Part shown: positions 53,846-61,471 of the stretch, piece by piece | How the letters are laid out: every line of letters begins with the position of its first letter | How positions within the stretch are numbered: position 1 is the first letter of the stretch | Assembly: GCF_964031245.1 (NCBI RefSeq) | Contig: NZ_OZ035017.1 | Location: forward strand, 775,402 to 839,401 | Length of the DNA: 64,000 nucleotides | Direction: 5' to 3' | Source of the DNA: Rickettsiella endosymbiont of Miltochrista miniata | GTDB taxonomy: Bacteria; Pseudomonadota; Gammaproteobacteria; Diplorickettsiales; Diplorickettsiaceae | The notes under the pieces: generated by a model | Database searches by the model: none | What the model was told of the DNA's origin: nothing | Seen by the model: the letters and a program-made list of their open reading frames with translations, nothing else | Translations under genes and position numbers: made by a program

Positions 53846-54080
53846 AGCATACTCCTAAATTGGTTAGAGATTGGTATTATGTTAAAGACTTATTATTAAT
53901 TAACTATTAAATAAGCTTAAAATTTATAAATAAATTCGAGTTAAAAAAGCCATCTCAGTGGCAAAATTTGTTTATCTTAAATTTTTGAGCTACAGTAAGG
54001 GGGTATTGCTGTCAAATGAGCCAAAAATAAGACGTTTAGTGTGTTACGTGAGTTTCACTTGCTTAAATAAAGGAGTATTT

Positions 54081-54305
54081 ATGTTCAAAAGTCCGAGCGT
54101 TTTAGATTGGATTGCACTCGTTATCTTATTTATCGGTGGTTTGAACTGGGGTTTAGTCGGTTTATTCCATTTTGATTTAATTACCGGCATTTTTGGAGAT
54201 TACAGTCCAATTGCTAGAATTATTTATATTATCATTGGTTTATGTGCTATTTATGTACTGGTACGTGCAATAAGCTGTTGCAAAAAGAATATTTCAGTAC
54301 CTTAA
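54081..54305 (+). CDS. DUF378 small membrane protein
   Basis: 74 residues from ATG 54081, preceded by AAAGGAG; I reject an earlier in-frame GTG that adds 41 unrelated residues. Two membrane helices are separated by a short loop. The pattern LDWIALVILFIGGLNWGLVG, FDLITGIFG and IIYIIIGLCAIY is the DUF378 (YuzA-like) family. It ends with a CC pair and a basic tail. Function unknown. A terminator hairpin follows. Confidence 0.88.
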   Translation: MFKSPSVLDWIALVILFIGGLNWGLVGLFHFDLITGIFGDYSPIARIIYIIIGLCAIYVLVRAISCCKKNISVP

Positions 54306-54328
54306 ATTCTACTCAGTTCATCAAAAAA

Positions 54329-54362
54329 CCTCCCGTCTCGTACGGGGGGATACTATTTTTTT
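54329..54362 (+). terminator. Rho-independent terminator after the DUF378 gene
   Basis: CCTCCCGT and ACGGGGGG pair over eight bases (one G-T) around CTCGT, followed by ATACTATTTTTTT. Confidence 0.85.
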
Positions 54363-54446
54363 AATAAAAATCGCTTACGGATAAAATTTGGAAATAGCAT
54401 GAGATTACTTGCTTATATTGTCATTTTTATGGGGCCAGTATTCAGT

Positions 54447-54567
54447 AGATTGCCGCGCACCTACGGTGCTCGCAATGACAAAATGACATTATCACACCCA
54501 TAAAGTATATCCCATAACCAATTTAGCCCATCGTCATTGCGAGCGCGCAGCGCGTGGCAATCTAGAA
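54447..54567. repeat. Intergenic hairpin repeat, family A (copy 12, inverted pair)
   Basis: A reverse unit (AGATTGCCGCGCACCTACGG..CTCGCAATGACA) and a forward unit (ATCGTCATTGCGAGCGCGCA..GCGTGGCAATCTAG) face each other across about 50 bases, forming a long potential stem between the DUF378 and rmuC genes. Confidence 0.87.
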
Positions 54568-54579
54568 GATTTGTTCATT

Positions 54580-55779
54580 TTATCCTTCAAGTACACTCGC
54601 ACTTAACTCTACTTTTTCTATTTTTTCAAAACGTGAAGTGATTTTATCGGCCGAGGTTTTTGCGTCTTGAATATCGGTATAGGCTTGCTGAATGTGGCGG
54701 AATAACTGATCCATACGTAGTTTGAAACGCGAAAAATCCTTAGCTAGTACACTTAAATGTTCTTGTATCAAATGAATTTGTTCGCGTGTCGCGGCATCTT
54801 TTAAGATAGCGCTGGTGGTGGTGAGCACGGCCATCATCGTTGTGGGTGAGACCAACCAGACCCGCTGGCGCTGTGCTTCTTCGACTAAATCATAATAATG
54901 TGCATGAATTTCGGCAAAAATGGCTTCGGCGGGAATAAATAATAATGCGCCTTCCGAAGTTTCACCAGGAATAATATATTTAGTCGCCACCGCTTGAATA
55001 TGATGGCGAATATCCTGGCGAAATTGCGCTGCAGCAGCGCGTTGTTCACTTTTTGGCAGGTCGATGTCGGTTAATTTTCGAAAGCCTTCTAAGGGAAATT
55101 TAGCATCGATGGCGATGCTGCCAGTGGGTGCAGGTAATAATAATAGACAATCAACGCGTTTGCCGTTGCTTAAAGTGTGTTGCAAACTGTAATTTTTAGC
55201 TGGCAAGACATTTTCGATTAAGGCATTCAGCTGCACTTCACCAAAAACACCGCGCGAACGTTTGTCAGCCAGAATCTGCTGTAAATTAACCACATTAGTG
55301 GAAAGTTCGGTAATGCGTTTTTGTGCTTCATCAATCAACGCGAGCCGTTTCACTACGTCAGCAAACGTGGCGGTGGTTTGGGCAAAGCCATCAAATAAAC
55401 GTTTTTCGACTTGGCCGCTAATGGCGAGTAATTTTTCTTGCGTGTTTTCGGTTAATTTATCCATACGTTGACTGATATGTTGCAAACCCTGCTGTAAACT
55501 ATCTTGTAACAGTTTTAAACTACCGAGTTGATGTTGATCAAATTGTTGTCGATAGGTATTCAATTCGAGTAACAGTTGTTCTTTGTTTTCTGCCGTATGC
55601 CGTTGATCGATGACCCGCGCATCATGCAGTTGATGGAGTAAACGATTGATATCTGTCCAACGACTTTCCATTTGGATTAATTTGTCATGTTGACGTTCTA
55701 ATTTATAAAAATGCAACAGTGTAAAAGCGATTAAGCTGGTAAGCAGCGCTAAAGTGATATATATAAAATAGAGGGGCAT
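54580..55779 (-). CDS. rmuC: DNA recombination protein RmuC
   Basis: 399 residues. An N-terminal membrane segment (about 3-22, YFIYITLALLTSLIAFTLL), a long coiled coil (about 25-160), and a RmuC nuclease-like domain with RGVFGEVQLNALIENVLP, SIAIDAKFPLEGF and LLFIPAEAIFAEI. RmuC limits inversions at short repeats in E. coli. TAGGA precedes ATG 55779. Its start lies only 25 bases from the divergent slt start. Confidence 0.95.
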   Translation of the reverse strand: MPLYFIYITLALLTSLIAFTLLHFYKLERQHDKLIQMESRWTDINRLLHQLHDARVIDQRHTAENKEQLLLELNTYRQQFDQHQLGSLKLLQDSLQQGLQHISQRMDKLTENTQEKLLAISGQVEKRLFDGFAQTTATFADVVKRLALIDEAQKRITELSTNVVNLQQILADKRSRGVFGEVQLNALIENVLPAKNYSLQHTLSNGKRVDCLLLLPAPTGSIAIDAKFPLEGFRKLTDIDLPKSEQRAAAAQFRQDIRHHIQAVATKYIIPGETSEGALLFIPAEAIFAEIHAHYYDLVEEAQRQRVWLVSPTTMMAVLTTTSAILKDAATREQIHLIQEHLSVLAKDFSRFKLRMDQLFRHIQQAYTDIQDAKTSADKITSRFEKIEKVELSASVLEG

Positions 55780-55804
55780 AAATTTTTCCTACTCTTAGTA
55801 TGCT

Positions 55805-57655
55805 ATGGGGATTATAAAAAGTACCGTATTGATCATCAGTTTAGTATTAACATGGCCATGTTTAGCCCACGCTGAGGATAGAGATCAACAACGAAAACTA
55901 TTTTGGCAGGCTAGACAATTGTTAATGACTAAACATTATCCACAGTTTTCTGCTTTAAAAGCTAAACTAAAAGATTATCCTTTATATCCTTATTTAATTT
56001 TTATCCAATTAAAACAACAATGGACTTATGCCAATAGTGGCGAAATCGACGAGTTTTTGCAAACCTATAATGATACACCGTTAGCCGTTAAATTACGTGC
56101 TGATTGGTTAGCTTATTTGGCTAAAAAACAAGATTGGCAGCATTTCATCCATTATTATCAACCTATTTATGCTACACCATTACAATGTTATTACCTGCAA
56201 TCTTTATTGGCGACACAACAAAAATCGTTAGCGTTTAAAAAAATAGCGACACTTTGGTTAGAAGTTAATGTACCGACGAGTGGTTGTCGCAAAGTTTTTG
56301 CTCGTTGGGAGCAATCTGGAGGATTAACTTCAGATTTAATTTGGAAAAAGTTAGATCAGGCGATGACAAAAAATAATGTCACGGTGATCCAACATGTCGC
56401 ACAATTTTTACCGCCAGCACAACGTCGACAAGTTAAACATTGGTATCAAGTGCAACGGCATCCATTATTAATTGAGCATACGAATCAATTTGATCCGGGT
56501 AACCTTGTCGATAGAAAAATTTTATTGTTCGGCATGAAGCGCTTGGCGAATAAAGATCCAATAGCATTGGCAGAAGATTGGTCGCAATTAAGTAGAGCGT
56601 ATGCTTTAAATGAAGCTGAAAGACAACCCATTTTGGCTGATTTAGCGGTCAGTTTAGCCAGACGTGGCCATAGTGCTGCGGGAAATTGGTTAAACAAAAT
56701 TAAACCCGCTTATGCTGATGCAACCTTACGTGAATGGCGCGTACGCAATAGTTTACTCAATGGTCAATGGGATAAGGTGCTTTTTTGGTTGGATCATTTG
56801 TCACATAAAGAACAACAATCCGCTTGTTGGCGATATTGGCGGGCGAGGGCACTCGCTGAGACCCAGCAAACCGCGGCAGCGAATAGCATTTACGCAAGTC
56901 TAGCGAAAGAGGTTGATTATTACGGTGTGTTAGCGAGCCAACGTTTGAAGCTCCACTATCATCCTACTACCCGCCGCATGTTGGGTGATCGCGAGGCACT
57001 GGGAAATAATCTTGCCATACAACGTGCTAAAGAATTGATGGCTTTAGGTTTTATTGGTGAAGCGCGTCAGGAATGGTTATGGGCATTGGATAGTTTGAGT
57101 GTGCCACAACGCCAAGCGGCGGCTCAACTGGCTAAACAATGGGGTTGGTATGATTTAGCTATCGTTGGAGCCAGCAAAGCGAATATTCACAATGATGTTC
57201 AATTACGTTTCCCATTCGCTTATCGTCGTTCAGTGCTGGCAGCAGCGCGTAAAACACATTTAAATTCGGCATGGGTCTGGGCCATCATGCGTCAAGAAAG
57301 CGCTTTTATGTGGAATGCTAAATCCAGTGCGGGGGCTTTAGGCTTAATGCAAATTATGCCGAATACGGGTAGACAGTTGGCGCGTGGATTGGCTTTACGT
57401 CGATTAGATTTGCTCGATCCAGAACAGAATATACGCTTAGGTAGTACTTATTTAAGACAATTATTAAAATTATTTGATGGTAATGCAACCTTAGCCACAG
57501 CTTCTTATAATGTGGGTCCGAATCGGATTAAACATTTTCAAGGATTGTATCAGCGTCTACCGAAAGATGTTTGGGTAGAAATTTTACCTTGGAAGGAAAC
57601 CCGCGATTATGTTAAGAGTGTGGGTCTAGCGCGCAACATTTACAGTCAAATATAG
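55805..57655 (+). CDS. slt: Soluble lytic murein transglycosylase
   Basis: 616 residues. Signal peptide (1-23, WPCLAHA then ED), a long superhelical U/L-domain region (about 30-455), and a C-terminal lysozyme-like domain (about 480-600) with catalytic Glu498 in MRQESAF, GALGLMQIMPNTG, and ASYNVGPNRIKHF. It cleaves peptidoglycan with formation of 1,6-anhydro-MurNAc in the periplasm. There is no clear Shine-Dalgarno before ATG 55805. It shares a very short divergent region with rmuC. Confidence 0.96.
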   Translation: MGIIKSTVLIISLVLTWPCLAHAEDRDQQRKLFWQARQLLMTKHYPQFSALKAKLKDYPLYPYLIFIQLKQQWTYANSGEIDEFLQTYNDTPLAVKLRADWLAYLAKKQDWQHFIHYYQPIYATPLQCYYLQSLLATQQKSLAFKKIATLWLEVNVPTSGCRKVFARWEQSGGLTSDLIWKKLDQAMTKNNVTVIQHVAQFLPPAQRRQVKHWYQVQRHPLLIEHTNQFDPGNLVDRKILLFGMKRLANKDPIALAEDWSQLSRAYALNEAERQPILADLAVSLARRGHSAAGNWLNKIKPAYADATLREWRVRNSLLNGQWDKVLFWLDHLSHKEQQSACWRYWRARALAETQQTAAANSIYASLAKEVDYYGVLASQRLKLHYHPTTRRMLGDREALGNNLAIQRAKELMALGFIGEARQEWLWALDSLSVPQRQAAAQLAKQWGWYDLAIVGASKANIHNDVQLRFPFAYRRSVLAAARKTHLNSAWVWAIMRQESAFMWNAKSSAGALGLMQIMPNTGRQLARGLALRRLDLLDPEQNIRLGSTYLRQLLKLFDGNATLATASYNVGPNRIKHFQGLYQRLPKDVWVEILPWKETRDYVKSVGLARNIYSQI

Positions 57656-57670
57656 TTACTCTTCCATAAG

Positions 57671-57800
57671 GCCGTCATGGCGAGCGAAACGTTAGTGAGC
57701 ATGGCCATCCATGGATTGCCGCGCACCTGCGGTGCTCGCAATGACGATCAATATTTTTAGTGCTCGCAATGACGATTTAGATTCGTGTTCGCCATGACGC
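57671..57800. repeat. Intergenic hairpin repeat, family A (copy 13, long form, inverted)
   Basis: GCCGTCATGGCGAGCGAAAC, GTTAGTGAGCATGGCCATCC, ATTGCCGCGCACCTGCGG..GTGCTCGCAATGACGA and two partial units. The first half is the reverse complement of the CACGGCCTCACTGACGTTTC module in copies 3 and 10. Confidence 0.87.
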
Positions 57801-57804
57801 TCAA

Positions 57805-59847
57805 TTATTTTATGATGCTAAAGTTATGCGGTGAGACGGCAAAAAATAGATTTTCATTACAGCTTATTCGCAGACGTGCGCTGGAGGTGTCTTTATCAAG
57901 GCTAGGCACGACTATGGCAAAACTTCCATGATTAGGTGCTTTCGTTGCCAGCGCTTGGGGAAGATAGGTATATCCACCATCTACTGATAAATCTATGCGC
58001 ACCGTTTGACAGGCGATAGGCTCATGATTGGTTCCTGCTACATTCCAATTGACCCATTTCGGTTCATGTCTTTTCCAGGGTGCCTCAATAGGAGCAATCG
58101 CGAAGTTTAGTCCGGTATTTAATACATTGATCACCATATCGGCACTGGCAGTGGTGGCTTGCTCTTGGAGATTATCGCGTACCGTCAATCGAAAATGTAG
58201 TTTTCGCGTCGTAGTTGGATAGACTTCGCCTAAACCTAACGCTTGTTTGCCGAGCACAGCCTCTAAACGCGGAAAGATGCGTTCGCCACTGCTATTGGGT
58301 AGATACGAACGGAAGATCGGGCCGAGTCCATCATCTCGTAATGGTGTTTTTATCGGTTGTGCTGGACCGAGATCCATTTGCTCCCAAATATAGGTAAGTT
58401 TGGCGTTTCGATGGTAGTAGGATCGAGCATAGGCATGCAATACGAAGGGTGTATTGGCAGGAATGGTTAATACTCGCTTCCCGAATGGCGCAGTCGAGCG
58501 AGGATCGATTACCGGTGGCCGATTAGGATTTGGTAGTTTTTTGCCGCAGACACTGGCAGGACCTGAGATAAAAGCCTTGATTTGATCAATCGTGGCTGCG
58601 TGAAAATAAGGATCTTTATGATCCTGAAGATTTTCCAAACTGTCTTGATGAAAGGGCACTGTATACTCATCAAAACATTCACCGGCATAGCTCATAATGG
58701 TAGATCCACTACCGGGTTCGTATGCCGTGTGCTCTGTACCGGGATCGGGGTTACAGCCATTAAACGTGTGGTCGGCGTTGAATTGGTGACCTATCTCATG
58801 CGCCGCAAGCAAATCGAAGGTAAGTTCGTTCACATCCTTGTCGGGTGGATTGGCTGTACCATCAGGAGCGACAGTGGCTGAGCCGCTTGATCCGTCGGCT
58901 TTGTTAGCGGCTAGGCAGACCGTTCCGTTGGCTGTTCCTCCGCCGGTAGCTCTGGAAAATAGATGACCGAGATCAAAATTTTTAGTGCCGATAACGGAGT
59001 TTAGGACTGCGATATTTTTTACGCGTTGTTGATCCTGATCCAAATGCAGATAAGGATCGGTGGCGGGATTGGCAAAAATAATTTTATCGTTATCTTTGAC
59101 GAGGATTAAATGGATGCCAAAATCAGTTTCATAGATTTCGTTAATACGATTAAGCGTGCGTACCGCATTGGCCAGCCCTCCTGCAATGGTGCCACCATAT
59201 TTTTGAGCGTAGTCACTGCTCATGGCAATCGCAATGCGATATTCGCGATGGATAGTGTCATTAATCTGGCGTGGTTTAGTCGCGAGTTGCGTGGCGTTGG
59301 GATTAGCTATTAATTTTTCGCGCAGGCGTGCATTGCCGGTACGGAGCGCTTCGAGTCGGAAGCTTTGATAAGCTTGATTGTTGTTAAACTTATTTCCAAC
59401 CGACCGTATCAGCCAATTACCAGACGTATCAAACACCATCGCCTGTAAGCCTTGTTGAGAAATATCTAAGCGTAAACGTCGTCCTTCTTTGTCCAATCCT
59501 TTTAAGCTGAGAATGCTAGGATAACGTTTGGCGAGTTCCGGCGGCATCGTATGCGCATCAGAGACAGTAAATAATGAGAAATCACCTTCGGGTAAAGGTA
59601 GTAATATCTCTGCTGTATTTTTTCTACTCAGATCGTGGCGCAGCGTGTTTAAAGACGCATCATTTAAACTAATAATGCGATAATAATCCGGTTGCGGTTT
59701 TTCTGTTGTTAAGTTTAATGGGATTTCGCTATTCATGTCCTGCCAAAAATTTTGCACCGAGGCATGACTCGTAGCGGTTAGCAGCATAGCCAATAAGCCG
59801 ACGGAGCATTTTTTTAGAATAGACGGGGAAAGCATTCGGTAAGACAT
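57805..59847 (-). CDS. Secreted reprolysin-like zinc metalloprotease
   Basis: 680 residues from ATG 59847; an upstream in-frame TTG lies inside a hairpin and is not credible. Signal peptide about 1-30 (VGLLAMLLTATSHA). A propeptide-like region runs to about 190. The M12-type catalytic domain holds the zinc motif HEIGHQFNADH (residues 350-360), with the family's AMSSDYAQKYGG beta-strand block about 130 residues earlier, and SGSTIMSYAG after it as the Met-turn (YAG region). The C-terminal 250 residues look like Ig/fibronectin-type beta domains. An exported protease acting outside the cell or in the periplasm; substrate unknown. Confidence 0.9.
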   Translation of the reverse strand: MSYRMLSPSILKKCSVGLLAMLLTATSHASVQNFWQDMNSEIPLNLTTEKPQPDYYRIISLNDASLNTLRHDLSRKNTAEILLPLPEGDFSLFTVSDAHTMPPELAKRYPSILSLKGLDKEGRRLRLDISQQGLQAMVFDTSGNWLIRSVGNKFNNNQAYQSFRLEALRTGNARLREKLIANPNATQLATKPRQINDTIHREYRIAIAMSSDYAQKYGGTIAGGLANAVRTLNRINEIYETDFGIHLILVKDNDKIIFANPATDPYLHLDQDQQRVKNIAVLNSVIGTKNFDLGHLFSRATGGGTANGTVCLAANKADGSSGSATVAPDGTANPPDKDVNELTFDLLAAHEIGHQFNADHTFNGCNPDPGTEHTAYEPGSGSTIMSYAGECFDEYTVPFHQDSLENLQDHKDPYFHAATIDQIKAFISGPASVCGKKLPNPNRPPVIDPRSTAPFGKRVLTIPANTPFVLHAYARSYYHRNAKLTYIWEQMDLGPAQPIKTPLRDDGLGPIFRSYLPNSSGERIFPRLEAVLGKQALGLGEVYPTTTRKLHFRLTVRDNLQEQATTASADMVINVLNTGLNFAIAPIEAPWKRHEPKWVNWNVAGTNHEPIACQTVRIDLSVDGGYTYLPQALATKAPNHGSFAIVVPSLDKDTSSARLRISCNENLFFAVSPHNFSIIK

Positions 59848-59860
59848 AGCGTTATTATAA

Positions 59861-59899
59861 TGTAAGAAAAACAAGGATATTAACCTTGTTTTTCTTACA
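59861..59899 (-). terminator. 16-base-pair hairpin between the BON gene and the protease
   Basis: TGTAAGAAAAACAAGG and CCTTGTTTTTCTTACA form a perfect 16-base stem with loop ATATTAA. On the minus strand the 3' arm ends in a T-rich tract, so it can terminate the BON transcript. It ends only 14 bases before the protease ATG, so it also forms the protease leader if there is read-through. Confidence 0.75.
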
Positions 59900-59920
59900 A
59901 TAACAGCTCTTTATGCTTTT

Positions 59921-60271
59921 TTATTTAGCAGGATAAGTATTAGAACGTACTATTTTTTTAACGACGATATTGTTGGTTACGCCGGTGACGCCTTCAACTT
60001 GTCTAGCGAGCATGCCGGCTTTTTGCTTTTGTGCCCAACTATTTGCAAAACCGCCGAGTTTGACTTGACCTTTATAGCTCATGACGGAAATGGCGAGACC
60101 TTTTACATCGGGGTCGGCCAATAATTTAGATTTTACTTTTAAGGTTATGACGCTGCTATCAACATATTGACCAGTGGTTTCTTGTTGCATAGCGCGATGA
60201 CTGCTCATGGCTATGGTGGCTACCATAGGTAATGCGATTAAGCCTAAGATAACAAATAACTTTGCTTTCAT
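59921..60271 (-). CDS. BON-domain periplasmic protein
   Basis: 116 residues from ATG 60271, with AGTAGGAG ten bases upstream. A longer frame reaching 60343 lacks a ribosome-binding site. Signal peptide about 1-24 (KLFVILGLIALPMVATIA). The BON domain (about 38-110) has the VITLKVKSKLLADPDVKG, GQVKLGGFANSWAQKQKA and ARQVEGVTGVTNNIVV pattern of OsmY-like proteins that bind membranes or envelope. One domain only, where OsmY has two. An 8-base inverted repeat lies upstream. Confidence 0.9.
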   Translation of the reverse strand: MKAKLFVILGLIALPMVATIAMSSHRAMQQETTGQYVDSSVITLKVKSKLLADPDVKGLAISVMSYKGQVKLGGFANSWAQKQKAGMLARQVEGVTGVTNNIVVKKIVRSNTYPAK

Positions 60272-60295
60272 AGTATGAATACTCCTACTTGAAAA

Positions 60296-60317
60296 TATAC
60301 TCATTGCTGTGAGTATA
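60296..60317. promoter_or_regulatory. Inverted repeat upstream of the BON gene
   Basis: TATACTCA and TGAGTATA, perfect over eight bases, loop TTGCTG. Its position, 25 bases before the start, allows an operator or an mRNA hairpin. An 8-base direct repeat TGGATCAT at 60323 and 60336 lies next to it. Confidence 0.45.
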
Positions 60318-60380
60318 GAACCTGGATCATAAACTTGGATCATTTGAGTGTAAAAATTTTGTTCTATATAGAGTTAGATT

Positions 60381-60461
60381 TTAAAATAGATGACTGAATA
60401 ACCAAATAAGTAACAATACAGCAATAGGTATGCCTAATAACCAAGCAATTAAATATTTCAC
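60381..60461 (-). CDS. Micro-ORF encoding a 26-residue membrane peptide
   Basis: GTG 60461 is preceded by AAGGGGGGGATA, a purine run close to a Shine-Dalgarno. The product is one hydrophobic helix, KYLIAWLLGIPIAVLLLIWL, followed by FSHLF and stop. Single-helix peptides of this form are common and usually unannotated. It is upstream of the BON gene in the same direction and may be co-transcribed with it. Confidence 0.5.
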   Translation of the reverse strand: MKYLIAWLLGIPIAVLLLIWLFSHLF

Positions 60462-60609
60462 TATCCCCCCCTTAGTTTTACACTCTTCTTCATGAGAAAT
60501 AACTGTTCCCTATAAAAAGATTAGTCAAGTCGGCAGATAAATCAAGGAATCTCACTTTAAATGGATTTCTGGGCTGTACATTAAGTGTACAAATGAAAAG
60601 TGGATCAGC

Positions 60610-60790
60610 GTCAGGACGAGCGAGTGTCTAGATTGCCGCGCGCCTTCGGCGCTCGCAATGACGGGAAAAAAGCGGCGCTCGCAATGACCGTGGAAAAGTG
60701 GTGCTCGCCATGACGAAATAAACGTCATGGCGAGCGAATGTAATGAGCGCGGCCATCTACAGTTTCGTATTTCCGGTGCCGCGCAATGAC
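60610..60790. repeat. Intergenic hairpin repeat, family A (copy 14, compound)
   Basis: GTCAGGACGAGCGAGTG, AGATTGCCGCGCGCCTTCGG..GCTCGCAATGACGG, two degenerate partial units, then GTCATGGCGAGCGAATG and GAGCGCGGCCATCTAC..CGCGCAATGACA. It fills most of the 340-base gap between the micro-ORF and ssb. The rest of the gap shows nothing clear. Confidence 0.85.
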
Positions 60791-60802
60791 AAGTAGATTG
60801 AG

Positions 60803-61282
60803 TTAAAAAGGAATATCATCGTCTTCAAATGCTTCGCTGGCCATTTCGGGTAATGGGTTGGTTTCACGTTTGGATCGCGTAGCAGAAGTATTCTGTGCGG
60901 TAGTGGTAAAAGAAGATGATACATCACTGTTTGCACCGCCACCACGGCTATCTAACATTTGCATTTCATTGGCAATAATTTCGGTGGTGTAGCGATCTTG
61001 ACCAGAGGTTTTATCTTGCCATTTGCGTGTTTGTAAACGGCCTTCAACGTACACTTTAGAACCTTTTTTTAAATATTCAGCAACAATCTCAGCTAGGCGT
61101 TGATAAAAAACCACGCGGTGCCATTCGGTGCGCTCTTGTAGCTCCCCGGTATTTTTATCTTTCCAGCTTTCGCTGGTGGCAAGGTTAACATTAGCAACAG
61201 CGGTGCCATTAGGCATATGACGCATTTCCGGATCGGCACCTAAGTTGCCGATTAAAATAACTTTATTAATGCCTTTGGCCAT
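60803..61282 (-). CDS. ssb: Single-stranded DNA-binding protein
   Basis: 159 residues. OB fold (about 1-112: [76 protein letters not shown]), a short Ser/Thr-rich linker (about 115-145), and the acidic C-terminal tip EDDDIPF that recruits partner proteins. It diverges from uvrA, the gammaproteobacterial arrangement. The 190 bases between the starts contain no match to the LexA box CTGT-N8-ACAG. Confidence 0.97.
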   Translation of the reverse strand: MAKGINKVILIGNLGADPEMRHMPNGTAVANVNLATSESWKDKNTGELQERTEWHRVVFYQRLAEIVAEYLKKGSKVYVEGRLQTRKWQDKTSGQDRYTTEIIANEMQMLDSRGGGANSDVSSSFTTTAQNTSATRSKRETNPLPEMASEAFEDDDIPF

Positions 61283-61471
61283 GTTCGATACTCCACAATA
61301 ACAAAATCATAACAGTTAACCCTGAATTCTAAATCTTGTAGCGCAAAAAAGAAAGCGATAAAAAGGAGTTTTTTAGAGGTTTCTTTTCATTATTTTCAAG
61401 GTTATAGTGTGGGGTTTCAACAATAGCTGATAAAGTTTTTAGCTTTTGCACCAGAACTTTCATGTTTATCT

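Noticed and set aside
53958..54080. 41-residue N-terminal extension of the DUF378 protein
   Set aside because: Starts at GTG without a ribosome-binding site; AAAGGAG supports ATG 54081 and the family begins there.
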